The position numbers and the translations under genes were made by a program. From Lachnospiraceae bacterium UBA5895 (GTDB lineage Bacteria > Bacillota > Clostridia > Lachnospirales > Lachnospiraceae), in contig DJEP01000113.1 of NCBI GenBank assembly GCA_002431915.1, forward strand, positions 1 to 6,495: a stretch of 6,495 nucleotides of DNA. The letters run 5' to 3'. Every line of letters begins with the position of its first letter. The stretch's first letter is position 1. The notes beneath the pieces were generated by a model, which saw only the letters and a list, made by a program, of their open reading frames with translations, was not told the origin of the DNA and did not search any database. Positions 5,834-6,495 of this stretch are shown piece by piece.

Positions 5834-6495
5834 ATGAAAAAGAAAGTATTAAGTTTAGTACTGACAGCAGCTATGATGACAACCATGCTTGCAGGATGCG
5901 GCAGCACAGACAGCGGCAGCACAGCAGCTTCCACCGGTGAGGCACCTGCAACAACCACCACTGAGGGCGCAGCGGCTTCCACCGAAGCAGCACCTGCAGA
6001 AGAAGTAACCTTAAAATGGGCACTTTGGGATCTTGGGAGTTCTCCTTATTACAACGGCATTAAGGAAGCGTATGAGGCATCTCATCCCGGTGTGACTATT
6101 GAGATGGTTGACCTTGGTTCCACCGATTACATGACCGTTTTGGCAACCGAGCTTTCCGGCAGCGGATCCGATTTCGATGTGGTAACCATCAAGGATGTAC
6201 CCGGATATGCAACACTGGTACAGAAGGGAGCTATTCTTTCCCTGGATGACTATATTGCAAAGGATGGCGTTGACTTAAGCAAGTATGCAGGCGCTACCGA
6301 TCAGGTAACCGTAGACGGAAGCTTATATGAACTGCCTTTCAGAAATGACTTTTGGCTGCTGTTCTACAACAAGGATCTGTTTGACGCCAAGGGCGTTGCT
6401 TATCCTACCAACGATATGACCTTCGAAGAGTATGATGCTCTGGCGAGAGAGATGACCGATACTACCTTTGGCTCTCAGGTATATGGTGCACATTA
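5834..6495 (+). CDS. ABC-transporter extracellular solute-binding lipoprotein (family 1, sugar type), 3' end beyond window
   Basis: The frame is open from ATG 5834 to the right edge, giving 220 complete codons; full family members are about 420-550 residues, so roughly half is present. The start has AGGAGGG five bases upstream. Residues 1-21 form a lipoprotein signal peptide (basic KKK, hydrophobic VLSLVLTAAMMTTM), with lipobox LAGC and lipidated C22. Residues 23-57 are a low-complexity Ser/Thr/Ala/Gly/Glu tether with an internal repeat. The folded domain starts near V58 (VTLKWALWD) and continues with features typical of MalE/UgpB-like binding proteins: IKEAYEASHPGVTIEMV (76-92), SDFDVVTI, a GAILSLDDYI segment, a DGSLYELPF segment, and LLFYNKDLFDAKGV (about 177-190). 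It would be anchored outside the membrane and deliver a sugar or oligosaccharide to permeases probably encoded downstream. It is divergent from the kinase and shares its 266-base control region, so regulation by this two-component system is likely but inferred. The ligand is unknown. Confidence 0.93.
   Translation, partial: MKKKVLSLVLTAAMMTTMLAGCGSTDSGSTAASTGEAPATTTTEGAAASTEAAPAEEVTLKWALWDLGSSPYYNGIKEAYEASHPGVTIEMVDLGSTDYMTVLATELSGSGSDFDVVTIKDVPGYATLVQKGAILSLDDYIAKDGVDLSKYAGATDQVTVDGSLYELPFRNDFWLLFYNKDLFDAKGVAYPTNDMTFEEYDALAREMTDTTFGSQVYGAH
5924..5998 (+). repeat. Internal duplication in the lipoprotein tether region
   Basis: Bases 5924-5950 and 5972-5998 are 27-base copies offset by 48 bases and identical at 22 positions. 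They encode AASTGEAPA (residues 31-39) and AASTEAAPA (47-55). The duplication lies entirely in the flexible linker between the lipidated Cys and the folded domain and probably only changes tether length. Confidence 0.65.

Noticed and set aside
1..6495. Mobile element, CRISPR, phage or toxin-antitoxin content
   Set aside because: No transposase, integrase, terminal inverted repeats, regular spacer array or small paired genes were seen; all four genes form a coherent glycan-use locus.

Overview
The window looks like chromosomal DNA of an anaerobic gut-type Firmicute, most likely a Lachnospiraceae-like Clostridia. This is inferred from four things: a YesM/YesN-type two-component pair, a lipoprotein solute-binding protein with the short KKK-type signal and LAGC lipobox followed by a Ser/Thr/Ala/Glu linker, strong AGGAGG-type ribosome sites, and balanced-GC genes separated by very AT-rich control DNA. 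Taxonomy cannot be fixed from the window alone.

Layout. Three genes lie head to tail on the minus strand and read right to left: a membrane sensor histidine kinase (start 5567, stop 3753), a response regulator with an AraC-type DNA-binding domain (3668 to 2070), and a cytoplasmic heparinase II/III-type polysaccharide lyase (2010 to 52). The gaps are 84 and 59 bases with no convincing terminator, so an operon is likely. At the left edge a strong Shine-Dalgarno sequence on the minus strand (10-15) suggests that another gene of the operon starts within a base or two of position 1. A 266-base AT-rich divergent region (5568-5833) separates the kinase from a plus-strand gene for an ABC-transporter solute-binding lipoprotein, which runs off the right end after 220 codons.

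How it fits together (inference). The lipoprotein captures an oligosaccharide outside the cell and presumably passes it to permeases encoded beyond the right edge. The leaderless, Cys-rich lyase would then cut the imported, probably uronic-acid-containing oligosaccharide in the cytoplasm. The kinase senses an extracellular cue and phosphorylates the regulator on Asp55, and the regulator controls the locus. This is a compact Gram-positive polysaccharide-utilization locus; the substrate cannot be read from the sequence.

The most interesting region is the divergent control region. It holds a near-consensus minus-strand promoter for the kinase (TTGACA at 5731-5736, TATAAT at 5710-5715) and a plus-strand TATACT for the transporter gene with no good -35. 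Three tandem RTGAA-type repeats with 10-11-base spacing (5680-5712) cover the kinase -10/start region and lie at about -81 to -49 of the transporter promoter. That geometry would suit one regulator repressing its own operon and activating the transporter, as in araC-araBAD. No mobile element, CRISPR array, tRNA or rRNA is visible, and I found no evidence for a wholly new type of system.
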